From Paramacrobiotus metropolitanus (lineage: Eukaryota > Tardigrada > Eutardigrada > Parachela > Macrobiotidae): a DNA stretch of 64,000 bases. The stretch is from positions 496,001 to 560,000 of the forward strand of contig NW_026570311.1 of NCBI RefSeq assembly GCF_019649055.1, read 5' to 3'. A model generated the notes under the pieces. That model saw nothing but the letters and a program-made list of their open reading frames with translations, was not told the DNA's origin and did no database searches. Positions 10,001 to 21,390 of the stretch are shown here, in pieces. The position numbers were made by a program, and so were the translations under genes. The stretch's first letter is position 1. Every line of letters starts with the position of its first letter.

Positions 10001-12627
10001 GTAGGATTAATAAGATGCCCTTTGCGTCAGAAGAAGCAGTACGTGCCTGAGGTCGGTACATGTGCAAATCTTGCAGATCATAACCGTGACTGATTTTCGA
10101 TTTTGAACTTTTTTTAAGGTAGCAACGTTAAAAATTTAGTGTCTGGTTGCCCGATTCACTATCGCATAACGCGGTTATCCAACCACCCAGCTGCCTCAAG
10201 AGGTTTGAGCAAGGGTCCAATTACAGCAAGTGCCCAGTAACGATGATAGGATAATGCGCTCGACTTTATCGAAAATCGATGGGAATTACACCGCCTCCGC
10301 ACGAAGTGTGACCACAATTGCCCGCACAATCAACCCACAACGAGCCGCTTAATACCATGTTAATCATGGGGGTCAACTAACCTGCGGGATGGAGCACACG
10401 CCGGCAATCACCCAGACAAACCCGGCAATAGTCCGGCTGCGCCTCAGCGCCAAATGCCGACCGGACTTACTGATGGGGAAGATTAGGGTAATGCAGCGTT
10501 CCACGCTCATTCCCGTTAGGATCAGAGTTGTGGCAAATAATCTACGAAAAGCACACGGCCTTCAGTATTAATTTTTCTTAGTATATACCTTGCTTCCGAC
10601 TTTGACCCACTATATAAAATGACGTTGCTGGACAGTTGTTATGGCACCGGTGTTGTTGTTACTCACCGGATAATTTTACTCCGGTAACCAAGCTTTACCA
10701 CCACTCACACTGTGCGTAGTCTTCCTCTAGACCGCACACGGACAAATGGTAGTGCGACTTCACGCCGTGGGACAACTCGTCGCAGGACATTCCGACGCGA
10801 GGACATTTCGCGTTCGGACCTTTCGTCGCGCGGACATCTCGTTTTGGGAAATGTTGTTTTAGGACATTTCGTCGCGAGGAAATTTCGTTTTCGGAAATTG
10901 GTTCTGGGACAATCAGGCGCAAAACTCTCACAACGATAATATCGCTATTAATATGTTCATTGCAAGCGCAAATACAACACTTATAATGCTAATAATTACA
11001 GTAACCAAACCGCCGTCATAGTTCAATTTTATTTACTCATTTAAATCATTATTGAGAACAAATTTACAATATCCCTGCAACAAGATCGAAAATTATGTGC
11101 TTTACCATATTTAGAATCAGGGTACGGCTTCGTTCAGCTGTGGTTAATCTACCTACAACCGCTGTAACATTCAAGATAACCATCAATAACCTATCGTTAT
11201 TTTTTTAAGTTATTTTTTATGTTTTTGCAAAATATTGTAGCTAATCTCCACTGCTAAAGCGATCAAGTTGCCTGAAAAGCATGAATGCAGCAGAAAACTT
11301 ACGTAATTAATTTCTACTGAGGCGGATGACCTGTCACATTATCGAATACTACACAGATTACACGTGTTAGTGCCAGCCAGCCAACAATAGGATACATACC
11401 TTCTATCCGTAAAAACTAAAAGGTCAAGCGAACACAACCCGACGTAATTTTGCGAACTGCAATCTGGCTGCCAGTTAGCGCAGCCGCGTATCAATTTGTA
11501 GTGCGTTACTTTTGAAATTTGAGCGTCATTTTGGTTAATTGTTTCAGCCTGGCGTGATATTGATTAATTTTGTATAGTTTTGCAGTGTTTTGTTTGTATG
11601 TGCAACAGTTTTAATAGTGCTAGCGTGAATTAATTCTTTAAATCGAAAGGATATTTTGAAGGAAGGTTAGTTGTACAGCATAACGCTAACACCTTGTAGT
11701 TTTTCGCTTCGTGTTATTTCGCTTTTAATTGCATAAGCTAGAAATTCGCTGTTAATTGTATATTAACTGCGTACGAATTACGATTATTGTACGAATTACG
11801 AATTGCTCTTAATCTGTTGCAGATCTCTGTGAATAACGTCTAACTGATTTATGATAATTTCAGCTTATTTAGAATGCGAACTTATTTTGATTTACGTATT
11901 TTTTGCATAAACTGCGACGAGATGTACCGCGGCTAGTTGTCACACAACGAATTTTCCCAAAACGTATTGTCCGTGCGTCGAAATGTCCCAATGGCCATCT
12001 TTCCCAAAACGAAATGTCCTTGCGACCTATTGTCCGCCAAACCAAAAGTCCCAAAACGTAATGTCTCACGTCGAGTTGTCCGTGAAACGAAATGTCCACG
12101 GCGAATTGTCCCACGGCGAAATGTCCGCGGCGAAATGTCGCGGTGCCCTCTAGACTGTTGTTTGTACAGTAACATACCCTTTACCGTTTCACCCCACTAT
12201 TACGCTCCAGTTATTCCCGGTAACTGCAACAGAGCGCTTACCCGAACATCTGCATAAACTTGACGATCTTGCACAGCACATTGCCGCCCATCCACTGCAT
12301 GGTGATATTCCACGCCCCGTCGGAGACCATGCAGAACAAGGCCACTATCACATCGGCTATGGCCAAGTGCAGGGCCAGGAAGGCGTTAGCCGACGGGGCA
12401 CAGAGCTGGTCGCGCAGCAGCAGCCAGGCCATGAGGGCGTTGAAGAGGAGGCCCAGCACGGCCATGGTCAGCAGGATGATGATGTCGTTCAGACGGTAGA
12501 GGAAGTAGTCGGGATTGGTGGCGTTGATGAAGAGCAGCAGGATGGTGTAGTTGTGCCGGCAGGTCTCCTCATCGTCGCGGCTGCTGTTACTGTCCGCGGA
12601 GAACATTGCGCCACATGCAACTGGCAA
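7084..12627 (-). CDS. AKH/corazonin/GnRH-receptor-like GPCR (6 exons, 374 aa)
   Basis: Exons on the minus strand: 12242-12627, 10382-10541, 9532-9756, 7675-7792, 7312-7392, 7084-7238. They join in frame to 375 codons with the stop. The N-terminus has three N-glycosylation sites (NSS, NYT, NAT). TM1-TM2 lie in exon 1. TM3 ends in SVERC (Glu143-Arg144-Cys145) where DRY is usual. TM4 ends SIPQ. The extracellular loop reads VIFHVE then FYQCVT, characteristic of this receptor superfamily. TM6 has the CWTPYY motif made across an exon junction. TM7 reads NSVINPIIF instead of NPxxY. The family binds adipokinetic hormone, corazonin or GnRH-like peptides and couples to G proteins at the plasma membrane. 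Which ligand applies cannot be told. The ICL3 boundary (donor at 9531, acceptor at 7793) is the least certain. A second Met eight codons in is an alternative start. Confidence 0.88.
7486..7633. mobile_element. MITE copy (family also at 14162-14306)
   Basis: A short element has imperfect terminal inverted repeats (TACTTCTGCTGTCA on the left against TGACGGCAGAAGTGC on the right) and an internal GGTACCGCGCCTGATTTAAC-like core shared, in opposite orientation, with the element at 14162-14306. It lies in a GPCR intron. Confidence 0.6.
9166..9305. mobile_element. Small palindromic element in GPCR intron
   Basis: GTCGCATACCCAACAT at the left is matched by ATGCTGGGTATGGGGCTATGC near 9277-9297. A second internal pair (CAGTGCCTGTACGA/TCGTACAAGTGCACTG) also folds. 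No coding capacity. Confidence 0.55.
10733..12146. mobile_element. Foldback-like DNA transposon with sub-repetitive inverted ends
   Basis: The left end (10733-10925) and right end (11936-12146) are inverted arrays of a degenerate unit of about 15 bp: GGACATTTCGTCGCG on the left, CGAAATGTCC units on the right. An AT-rich unique middle without a transposase frame lies between. The direct repeat CCTCTAGAC flanks the element at 10724-10732 and 12147-12155, a plausible 9-bp target-site duplication. Long inverted repeats built of tandem subunits with 9-bp duplications are the hallmark of Drosophila Foldback elements. The element sits in intron 1 of the GPCR. Confidence 0.75.
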
Positions 12628-14161
12628 CCGCGCCTATCCAATCGGAGCTTCCACGTTAGTCTTAACGGTTTCTACAATACACGTCCCATTCAGTAAACAT
12701 CCCGCATGCATAATCATCACTTGTTTCGAATCGTGCTCAACGGCTTCTGTATCCACTACCTTAACACGTGTACAGCGCGCTGCAACAGGAAGCGCGATGC
12801 ACAGCCGTAAGGAACGATTTGTTTCTTCTCAACACTTCTGCACGCAAAGTAGTCACCGTTGCTTGTCTGCACTAGTGCCGGGATGCTTATTAAAGGTAGA
12901 GATGTTGTACCTCTGCGAGAGATTTCTTGTCCTACAGCAACCGCTGCCAAACCCCGTCAATTACCAATCTGACAAGGTAACGCCAATAAACGACCGGGGT
13001 GAGTGGCTCGCAGCCTCTTCTTGACATTACTGGGTTGGATTTACGCGGAAACGGATAGCGTGATCCATAATCTACTGAAATATCGACTAAATACATGGAA
13101 ATTCAATGCGCACGTATGTAATGCACTCGTAGATTACAGTTTCATACGTTTACGCCCTTTTTTACGACGCCACATGATCGAGCCATTTACTAATCAACTC
13201 TATCACAAAGTTCGATCCCTTTCACGAATGCTTTTACAAGTGCATGAGCGATCGCTATAAGGAAACCGTAGGGTTATGGGCATTAGGAGAGACATACTAA
13301 TCGCCGGCGGAGATTCCTTGATTTGGCTACTTTATTAAATGGTGCACTTAGCCAGCGGAGAAGGCCATCAGTGGCACAAAAACATCACCGCTCATTACGC
13401 CGGGGCCAATCAGCCGTAGCGATGCCGGGCACATCGTTATGAGCGCTCTTAATGAGCGATCGGAGGCGAAGGAGATAGGAAGATTAAAAATCAATATTAC
13501 CACATCCGTAAAAAATAATCGATTGTGCGTACGAACTGAATTTTTTCACGCAGGCCAGCCTTATACAAAGACACAGTCGTTGGGAGTTAACTACTTTAAA
13601 GCTCGAAGTCACTCACAGTTCTAGTCCAAAAATCAGGTGGACAAATATCATATGAAACTATTTGAAATAACAAATAATACGCTCATTTTAATGGAGTAGT
13701 TGATGAATACTCTATTCCGACGCTCGCCGTCTTGTGCCAGTGATTTCTAATCATCTCTTAATGCATTCTCACGCAGTAAACCACAAAGCTACTCGGATCG
13801 GTAGCGGTTTTTGCAGTCAACGGGTCGCACAAGTATCTGTCCAATCTATCGCGGCATTACTGTCGTCCGCGCTCTGACAGGCGTATAATGAGAATTCCTG
13901 ACACGGTATCTCCCGTGATTTACGAGGAGCATTTGGTTGCATTAGCTGTCGTTATGGATGAGTGCTACTGTATTCCAATGCCAACGCACACTATCCGCTC
14001 AACGGCATCATATACGTCTGTACGTACTTCGGAAAATGTGTGTAATACTGTATGATCGGGGCCTTTTTATTATCCTTTTCCGACTGGGCTTATTACGGTC
14101 AAGGGCAAGTTGCAGCAGTGCCAGAAATGTTAATATAGGGGGACATTAGCTGCTGTGGCCA
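12628..14161. other. GPCR upstream region, no further gene seen
   Basis: This presumably contains the promoter and 5' UTR of the minus-strand GPCR. Open frames here are short and lack conserved motifs. No convincing TATA box was located. Confidence 0.4.
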
Positions 14162-14306
14162 GCACTCCCCGTACTTGCTGCCGTCACCCGCCTGGAGTGT
14201 GACGTTACGGCAATACATGCGGTTAAATCAGGCGCGGTACATAAGCACCATGTTTAGCCACAACGTAAAACTCCAGTCGGGTGACGGCAGCAAGTACAGG
14301 GAGTGC
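14162..14306. mobile_element. 145-bp MITE with 37-bp inverted termini
   Basis: Ends read GCACTCCCCGTACTTGCTGC and, inverted, GCAGCAAGTACAGGGAGTGC. The arms continue as CGTCACCCG/CGGGTGACG. A diverged copy lies at 7486-7633. No target duplication was recognised. Confidence 0.75.
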
Positions 14307-15090
14307 TTGCCTCTGCAGTTAAATTCCCCTTATATTTAAGTATTATGTATCCTTTCATATAAAAGCGCTTGTTCGGCTGGCTACTCCTTAGAAATGCGAA
14401 TGTGTTGCTTATCCGCAACAAAAGCCCACGATTAACCGGCAATAATAAAATACAGCAGAATTTTCCAGATGCCAACACAAGGCGACATGTTTTGGTTCAA
14501 GGTTGCTTAAGGAGTAAGCAAGGATGCGCGCGCACTTTTTTAATTAGCTGTCAGCCCTCCATCTGTTTGGACACATCTGCACGGGAGAAAGCTCGTTTTA
14601 TATACATATACACTGTAAACAGCTGATATATTTAGCTCCAGGCTCCAGCTATTTCGTATAACTCTGAATAAAAGCTGTAACAAATTACAGCATACGGTTC
14701 GCGGAGAAAGCGGAACCAGCGAAAAGCGGCAGTACGACTGCATATGTTGGATGCCGCCTCCAGATAAACTTAAAAATACCCGCACACTGCACCGCAGATA
14801 TCCCGGCAACCGCAGCGATATTTTGCCTGCAGCTGCGGTAACCACTCAATTATCAATGAGAGGGTAACAATTAGTATGCCAGCGTCCCTTCGTAACGATT
14901 ATTTTGCCATCCAGTGCTTCCTCTTCCTTGCTGCTGGAAGTACTGTACCGTAGTGTGACGTACGAGTAGATACTTCATACAAGTACGAGTCATTCCACGA
15001 GATTCCTGACCAGTGTCGTGGCACCGCTGCCAGTGAATATCTGTGCTCTGTTGTTGTTGTGTTGCTGGTTTACAGTTGTCTTCTTTGTGG
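14307..15090. other. No gene seen
   Basis: Short frames only. No conserved domain, RNA gene or clear repeat was recognised. Confidence 0.4.
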
Positions 15091-15827
15091 CCAACCAGGG
15101 CACATAGGGTTCCTCCCCCTTCAGAAAAATCGGAGTTTTTGCAGGAAGGCACTGTACCTACGTAGCATAATTGAAAAAATAATTTCAGACGCTGTAATCA
15201 AGATGGGCGTGGCCAAGCGCAAACTAAAAGAGTACCCACTACCACATACTATGTATGTATTACTGTACCAGCACAGGCTTCACGCGAAGCAGTGATTTTG
15301 CGGGCACTGCAGCAGTCTACTAGCCGTGGACTTTTGCAGCTGCCAAGCAGCTGCGCAAGTGAAACCCGCTTGCGGTGGTCTCTGCCAACGCTTTCAAATT
15401 GCCTACTTTCAAAACTGCGTTATCATTTAAAACTGGGTATTACTGCATTATATGGGTTTCTGCACAGCGTGCAACAAATCTTCTTTGCTAATTAGCAAAA
15501 ACACAAAAATCGGAAATGGTAATTTCTAAAAGTCGATAATTCAATGGCAAAGACCAACGCACGCTTGTTCCAGTTGCCCAGATGCTCGGCAGCTGCAAAA
15601 GTCCCGGCTAATGGTTTCCTGCAGTGCCCGAAAAATCACTGCTTCGCGTAAAGCCTGTGCTGGTAATAGTATCTGGTAGTAGATACTCTTAGTTTGCGCT
15701 TGGCCCCGCCCATCTTGATTACAGCAGCTGAAATTATTTTTTTAATTACACTACATAGGTATACTACCTTTCTGCAACAATTCAAATTTTTCTGGTGGGG
15801 TAGGCCCCTTATGTGCATTGGTGAGTT
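15091..15827. repeat. Large inverted repeat, arms about 300 bp
   Basis: The left arm (about 15091-15402) and right arm (about 15535-15827) are reverse complements with moderate divergence. Shared blocks include ATTTCAG, TGTAATCAAGATGGGCG, CCAAGCGCAAACTAA, CCAGCACAGGCTT, ACGCGAAGCAGTGATTTT and GGGCACTGCAG. The spacer is about 130 bp. A transcript would fold into a long hairpin. It looks like a palindromic transposon; no transposase is present. Confidence 0.8.
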
Positions 15828-15960
15828 CAAGACAGCTTAGACAGGCATACGTGGAACGTTCATAATCAATTATCATGCCGACATGTGAGTGCACAATGAG
15901 TTTCCGCTAAATTTATTACAGTTTATGCTTTACCAACATGTTACACACCTTGTAGATATA

Positions 15961-16140
15961 TTTTACATATCTATACATGTACATGTTACCTATTTCTACA
16001 TGTTTACCTACATGTACATGTCTACATACATGTACATGTTACATACATGTAAACGTTACAAACGTTTACATGTTACATACAGCGATACAGGTACATGTTT
16101 ACATACATGTGCATGTTAAATACATGTACGTGTTAAATAC
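15961..16140. repeat. ACATGTACATGT simple repeat
   Basis: Degenerate tandem array of the self-complementary unit ACATGT with TTAC spacers (for example TACATGTACATGTTACATAC). Open frames across it are artefacts of the repeat. Confidence 0.9.
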
Positions 16141-16297
16141 TATGTGGCCATGTTCATATACTGTCGTCAGGATTATTCTGGCAAAGTTAAACTTCCTCCG
16201 ATAACTGCTTCAGACGATGAGCCAAGTCTCCAACTTCCAACGAGGGGACGCTATTAAACCGTACCCTGTACCGGCTTTTTCCTGAATTTTGCTTTGA

Positions 16298-16638
16298 TTA
16301 TTCTTTCTCTCGATTATCTTTATAATGATCCATCAGCAGATTCACCGTAATGTACTCCCCGGGTGATCCTGAGTACACCGTAATATGATGATAGGCAACT
16401 ATGTTCTAGTGACTCAACTGCATCAACATTCCAAAGCGCTCCTGCATTTGCTCTCTGGCGGACTCTTAATTCGTAACTACTGTTCCTTGAGATAATTCAC
16501 CTTTGTTGCTGCACAGCCATCATCGCTGGCGAGCGTTACTTCGTAAACATGGCCGAGCGTACTATTCTCGATGTGACGGTGCCGGTGTTCCTGCGTAGAG
16601 CGGAATTCCTCCGCGTTGAATGCCTCCTCGTCAGCCAT
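16298..16638 (-). CDS. Candidate small three-exon gene, 85 aa, unknown function
   Basis: From an ATG at 16638 the minus strand reads MADEEAFNAEEFRSTQ, then EHRHRHIENSTLGHVYEV, reaching a GTGAAT donor after codon 46 (exon 16501-16638). In-phase exons at 16414-16462 (SAREQMQERFGMLMQ) and 16298-16368 (SPGEYITVNLLMDHY, then KDNREKE-stop) complete a frame of 86 codons. The acidic and charged composition is protein-like. The implied introns are only 38 and 45 nt, shorter than any secure intron in this window, so exons 2-3 are doubtful. I do not recognise the protein. Confidence 0.35.
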
Positions 16639-17828
16639 CACGTTCTACAAATACTGTTAGATAAAACTGTCAAAAAAGCTTCGCTTCTTTAATTAATTTA
16701 ACGGTCTAACGCAGTAGTACCAACGGATTGGGACTAAATACAATTTAGTACTCGCTACAAACAAATAAAATTGAGCTTCCTCAAATCGGCGCATTGAACG
16801 TAAACAAATAAATACCCACGAAGTTAGTGTGCGGTGTATAGGTTAATACTGGAGTAGCAGATGAAAGCACTTGATGAAATGCACAGCGACACCTATAGCG
16901 TTAAAGCTTGTCAAATAAGATGGACCCCAAGTCTGCAAGTAGTATTCCTTTTAGAAAACTTCCTTGATTTCCACATTCAAGCTATCCACTTCCACCAGGT
17001 GGAGCTAATGCAGTGCGCAACGGCACTTAGATTCTTAGACACGCCGGTTTACCGTAGATAGCTGACGGTGGAATAACAAGCTACGAACTACATGTTAAGC
17101 AGTGAATTCATTTATTTTTGCGATGGAATGGTGGATCTATGGGATATCACGGGCTGGGGTGTAAAAGCCAGAGCGAAAATCTCCCAGCACAGTGAAATAA
17201 CCAGAGATGTAGTTCATCGCGCCTGTGGTTTCGCGAATATCACGTCAGTTCTAGAACCATCCGGTCCGTATCGTAATGTCAGTAAGAGACCGAGCGGCAT
17301 GATGTCGGTCCCCTTCAGCCACGGAAAGTCTTGGGTTTCGGCTGTCACTCGTCCGGATACCCGGGCTTCCAAGATGCCTTCCATATCACGAAGACGGATA
17401 CCTTCCATATCATGAAGACGTCATAAGGAGCAGGCTCTGCCGACACCATGGCCGAGGAAGCACGGATTCCGAAGCGAGAATTTAATTTCTATGTTCTGGT
17501 TTTTGAAACATTTACGATACAAAGGTCGCCTAACGGCACTTTGCCGATTTTTAACTTGTAAATAAATGTTAGTAAATAATTTTTTTATGCGTCGTAATTG
17601 CTGAGTGTCCCATTTCAGCTCTTTCAACCGGTTTTCATATGCAAAGGGTCATTACCTAGGCGCACGGTTTTTACAAATTTAGACTGGCATTTTTCGTGAT
17701 TTCACTATATATTTTAAGCACTGAATGTGGGCTGGATGCACAATAATCAACAGCTCATAAAACCAAAGATTCAAACAATTCGATTTTTGCCCCAGAGTGC
17801 AGGTGTTTAAATAACCGATTTATGCAGC
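16639..17828. other. No gene seen
   Basis: This includes a minus-strand open frame at 17214-17408 with a short internal direct repeat (ATATGGAAGG). It has no recognisable domain and no start or splice context, so I leave it uncalled. Confidence 0.4.
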
Positions 17829-18190
17829 CTAACCGTTTGTACCCTTCAACAAAAGTTTTTCACTGTCATCCTTCCAACTCAGTTTCCGGTCGACTGGAAC
17901 GCCTAGATACTTAAACGACATCGTTTGTTGATTTGTCACTACCATTAATACGGTACTTGTTACAATTTTGAATACTCCGCCTGGCATAAAAACAAGCATG
18001 AACAGATTGTTCAGCGTTAAGCGCGAAACAGTTTCCAAAAAGCCAATCGTTTACTCAGAAAATATCTTCCTGAAGCAACACATGATCATTATCTTTAACA
18101 GAAGGACGGAGAATGACAATATCATCAGCAAACACATACACTTTACTACCGTTTCTCAAAACACATCGAATAAAACAGATAATTTTGTGG
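17829..18190 (-). pseudogene. Degenerate reverse-transcriptase fragment
   Basis: The minus strand encodes VYVFADDIVILRPSV (catalytic FADD block) near 18150, an in-frame stop after QEDIFSE, then KYLGVPVDRKLSW near 17890. These are the palm blocks of a LINE polymerase in correct order. The stop and absent flanking blocks make it a relic. Confidence 0.7.
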
Positions 18191-18900
18191 CATGTTACAG
18201 AACAATTGAATTATGAAAATGGTTAAATGTCATAGTTTGCGAACCTCTAAGGTTTAGTAATAGTATGATCGAGTTCAATTGGTTTTTGAATTTTTCTGTT
18301 GGTTGACGTAACGTATGAGCGACAGATGTTTGACGCATTATAATTATTTAAACGTCTGTATGGACGTGCGAATGCCCAAAACAACATACAATATGAACCA
18401 AACAGGAAAAATCACAAAAAATTCTATACGGAAAAATCACAACCTCCTACCGATACAGAACGTTTTCTGCGCACAGACAGCATTGCCTCGCATTAAAGCA
18501 ACACGGATTTTCTGCTTTAGAAAATGAGTGGACCGTTTCTTCTGTGTTGTTTCAAAAAGCATATTACCGAGTGTAGACATCTTACGACTCTTTACCTCAC
18601 ACGCCCATTATTTCAAAAACCAAAGCAGAGAAGTTGAAATTATCGCGTAAAATGTTTTTCGGGATAATGATAAATGTCCAGTGTTGTTGTTATCATTGGC
18701 ATTATTACAGACTACGCAGCGAGCGGGTCAAGTTTACCACCGCCGCAACGTTTCTGGCACCTCCTTATCCGGGAAATTCCACTTTCAAGCTTTTGCACCT
18801 TGCCCGAAGTCTTGTTCACTGGTCTGCGTTAATGCGACCATTGTTCCATAGTAGACCATATGCTTCATGATCGATTCTGCCACACAATATGTGCACCTGT
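18191..18900. other. No gene seen
   Basis: AT-rich intergenic sequence with short frames only. Confidence 0.4.
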
Positions 18901-19260
18901 GGCACGTTTCGTACCGAATAAAAAAAGTGAATCGTTTTTTCTCTCCTCATAGTATACATCTGTATACAGCCTGCAAATCTATCGGTAGTCACCTGGTTTG
19001 TAGGATGTATAAAGCGTGTCTACAACGAAGTCTGCAGTTTGTCTACGGATGTCTACCGCTGTATACAGGCAGCACTACCTGATGTAAGTACCTGTATACA
19101 GCGGTAGTCATCGTCAGACAGCCCGTAGACACCACTGTAGACATACTGTAGTCACCAGGTTTCTTAGGCTTTTTTAATCTCAGGTTGTTGTACAGATGAC
19201 TACAGTGATAACAAGAAGGAAAAAAACGTACCAGTTTTTTTCTTTGGTACGAAACGTTCC
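18901..19260. mobile_element. 360-bp palindromic MITE
   Basis: Outer ends GGCACGTTTCGTACC and GGTACGAAACGTTCC are inverted. The centre carries the perfect pair CTACCGCTGTATACAGG / CCTGTATACAGCGGTAG. Intermediate blocks such as GTCACCTGG/CCAGGTTTC also match. Arms are about 170 bp each. No coding capacity. Confidence 0.8.
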
Positions 19261-19689
19261 ATATACAGTATATTCTGCAATAGAACATTCAGTAATATTA
19301 GCTGATTAAAACAGAATTAAAAACAGAAACAGAGTAACACTGCTCAGTTATTCGCAGTGCTCAGTTATTCGCAGATGTACGTAAACGACAAACACAATAA
19401 TATTGTGTGTACCATATTGCATGCGTCTTTCAAATATACATAACTTTATTTCGTGTAGTAAATATCATGGCAGTAACCAGACACTACTGCTTTAAAATTA
19501 GGCTAGGAAGTTAAGCTGTTGCGCCTCATTGGATTATGATTGTATGCGTCTTTCCGTATTTCGCAACACAATAAAATGAGGCGCAACAATAACTACAGTA
19601 CTATACGAGTACGAGTCTAGGGCTGTCTACGTGTATACCATGAAAAAACGTAGACGACGTTTTTAAGGCAGCGCCTGAGTTAAGTAAGT
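19261..19689. other. No gene seen
   Basis: Repeat-like sequence. A block with ACCAGACACTACTGCT near 19477 is also present near 9092. Confidence 0.4.
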
Positions 19690-20300
19690 AGTAAAAGTGG
19701 AAAAGAGGAAGCAGAAAACGGTTATCATGGGCTTGCCTGTAAGAAGTGTATTGGACGAAGGGAGCGCCATAACGGTATAAACGACATCACACTGCGAGCC
19801 CTCTGCAATGCCGGAATCGAGTCGTATCCGGATTTTCTGCGAGAGAACGGAAAACGACCGGACGGAGCCACACGTTGGAAATGGTACCGCGGACAGCCGT
19901 TAGTGTGGGACGTGACGTGCAGAGACACGATGTGCGATTCATACACTGATGCGACTTCAAAGTGTGCTGGCGCCGCCGCCGAACTGGCTTGCCGGGAGAA
20001 GATTGGAAAATACAAGTCGCTTACTGATCGCTGCAATTTTGTCCCCTTTGCATGTGAGACTTTGGCACTTGGTGCGAGACCGGCATTGTTATGTTAAAGG
20101 AGATTGGAAGAAGTTGTTTTTAAGGACGGGCGAGAGCCGCTCTACTTGTTTTTTGTTTCAGCGTTTAAGTTTGGAAATAATGCGTGGGAATGCCATGAGT
20201 GTGTTATGTACGGTCCCTTCTCGCGCCAACTGGGACAAATTTTTCATTTGAATGTATTTCTGTGAGCGATGCTCGTCTCCGTACATATTGCAAATAAAGT
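19690..20300 (+). pseudogene. 3' end of another LINE (C-terminal domain plus 3' tail)
   Basis: The open frame reads GYHGLACKKCIGRRERHN, then ESYPDFLRENGKRPDGATR, WYRGQPLVWDVTCRDT, CREKIGKYKSL and NFVPFACETLALGA. The succession 'RPDG, W-x-R-G-x-P-L-V-W-D-x-T-C-x-D-T, K-Y, F-x-P-x-A-x-E-T-L-G' marks the C-terminal region of a widespread invertebrate LINE polymerase family. The polymerase core is missing. The sequence after it (CTGGGACAAATTTTTCATTT, ending GCAAATAAA near 20297) recurs at about 24001, marking the element's 3' end. Confidence 0.75.
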
Positions 20301-20560
20301 TGATGAGTAAGTAGTATTTAGAAGAAATGCGGCAGCTGTACTGGAAAAACTAAATGCGCGTCCTCTCAGTACTAATAATGGTTTTGGTTATTTTTTTAAT
20401 GTGTAAATTTGAATCATTTTAATTAGTGTCCATAGCTCTGGTTTCTATGTACCGGTGTTGTAACGAAGGATTTTACTGGAGCTAATCGTGCTGGTGCATT
20501 ATTTAGTCGATCGACTAGTTATGTGACTGTATGATGACTGTCACTGTGACTAATAAAGCT
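20301..20560. other. No gene seen
   Basis: AT-rich spacer between the LINE 3' end and the TTCG-rich tract. Confidence 0.4.
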
Positions 20561-21125
20561 AGTAGAGTCCGTAAGTCGTCAAAATGACGAAGCGTAACGA
20601 TAGTTAACGAAGCGGTTCGTCAAGCTTCGCGCAGGTTTTCAGGGCCAAAAGATACAGCTTCGTTAAGCTTCGTTATTTCAACTTAGCTTTTCGCTTCGTT
20701 TAGTTATTACTGCTACTTTCGTTCGCTAAAAATTTCGCTATTTTTTCGTATTTTTTTTTAAATTTCTGGCAGATTTTAAGCAAATCTGTACGTCAGCTTC
20801 GCGCTTCGCGCGAAATTAAGCTATTTTCTTTTAATTTTTCCAATAATTATTGGCTTCGACAGTTTTTTCCTGGTTTGAAGTGCACATGAGCAAAATTTAG
20901 ACTCAGTTTCAGTAAGCATTTTTTCTTTTAAAATTTTTCGCTCAGTTTCGTTTTTTCGTAAACAAAATATTTTTCGCTATCGCTAAGTTTCGTTTCATGG
21001 TCTAGTAAAATCGCTAAGTTTCGTTATTATTTTCCCAAATTTACAAGCAGTTAAGTTTCGTCACGTTTTTCCAAAAGGCTGAAAATTTCCGTTTCGCTAC
21101 TGAAATCTTGACGATTTGCGAACTC
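20561..21125. repeat. Degenerate TTCG/GCTTCGTT-rich tract
   Basis: Over 500 bp is saturated with variants of CTAAGTTTCGTT, GCTTCGTTA and TTTTTCGCTA with no fixed period. It looks like an old, heavily mutated tandem array. No gene. Confidence 0.6.
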
Positions 21126-21390
21126 TAAAAGCTAGGCATAGAATATCAACAGACTAGCATGTAGGTACGAGTAGAAGAACTAGACAATCAGCTCGGCAGA
21201 ATCTCTAAAGGCAACAGTCACAGACATAATATGAATCACGTTACAGTTGACTGTTGCCAATCAGAAATTCTTTTGTCTATGGAATGTCGGGCGACAGAAA
21301 GAGTAACGATATCTTTTCAGTGGTGCGCGTTTTTGCTGTCATGTCGTTGCTGTCAATAAAGACAGGGAGCAGCTCCACAATTCAGCGGAG

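Noticed and set aside
12260-12696. Several plus-strand frames opposite the GPCR first exon
   Set aside because: The minus strand carries recognisable TM1-TM3 sequence that splices correctly; the plus frames are shadows.
15889-16204. Two overlapping Tyr/Met/Thr/Cys-rich plus frames
   Set aside because: Products of the ACATGT repeat, with no independent coding signal.
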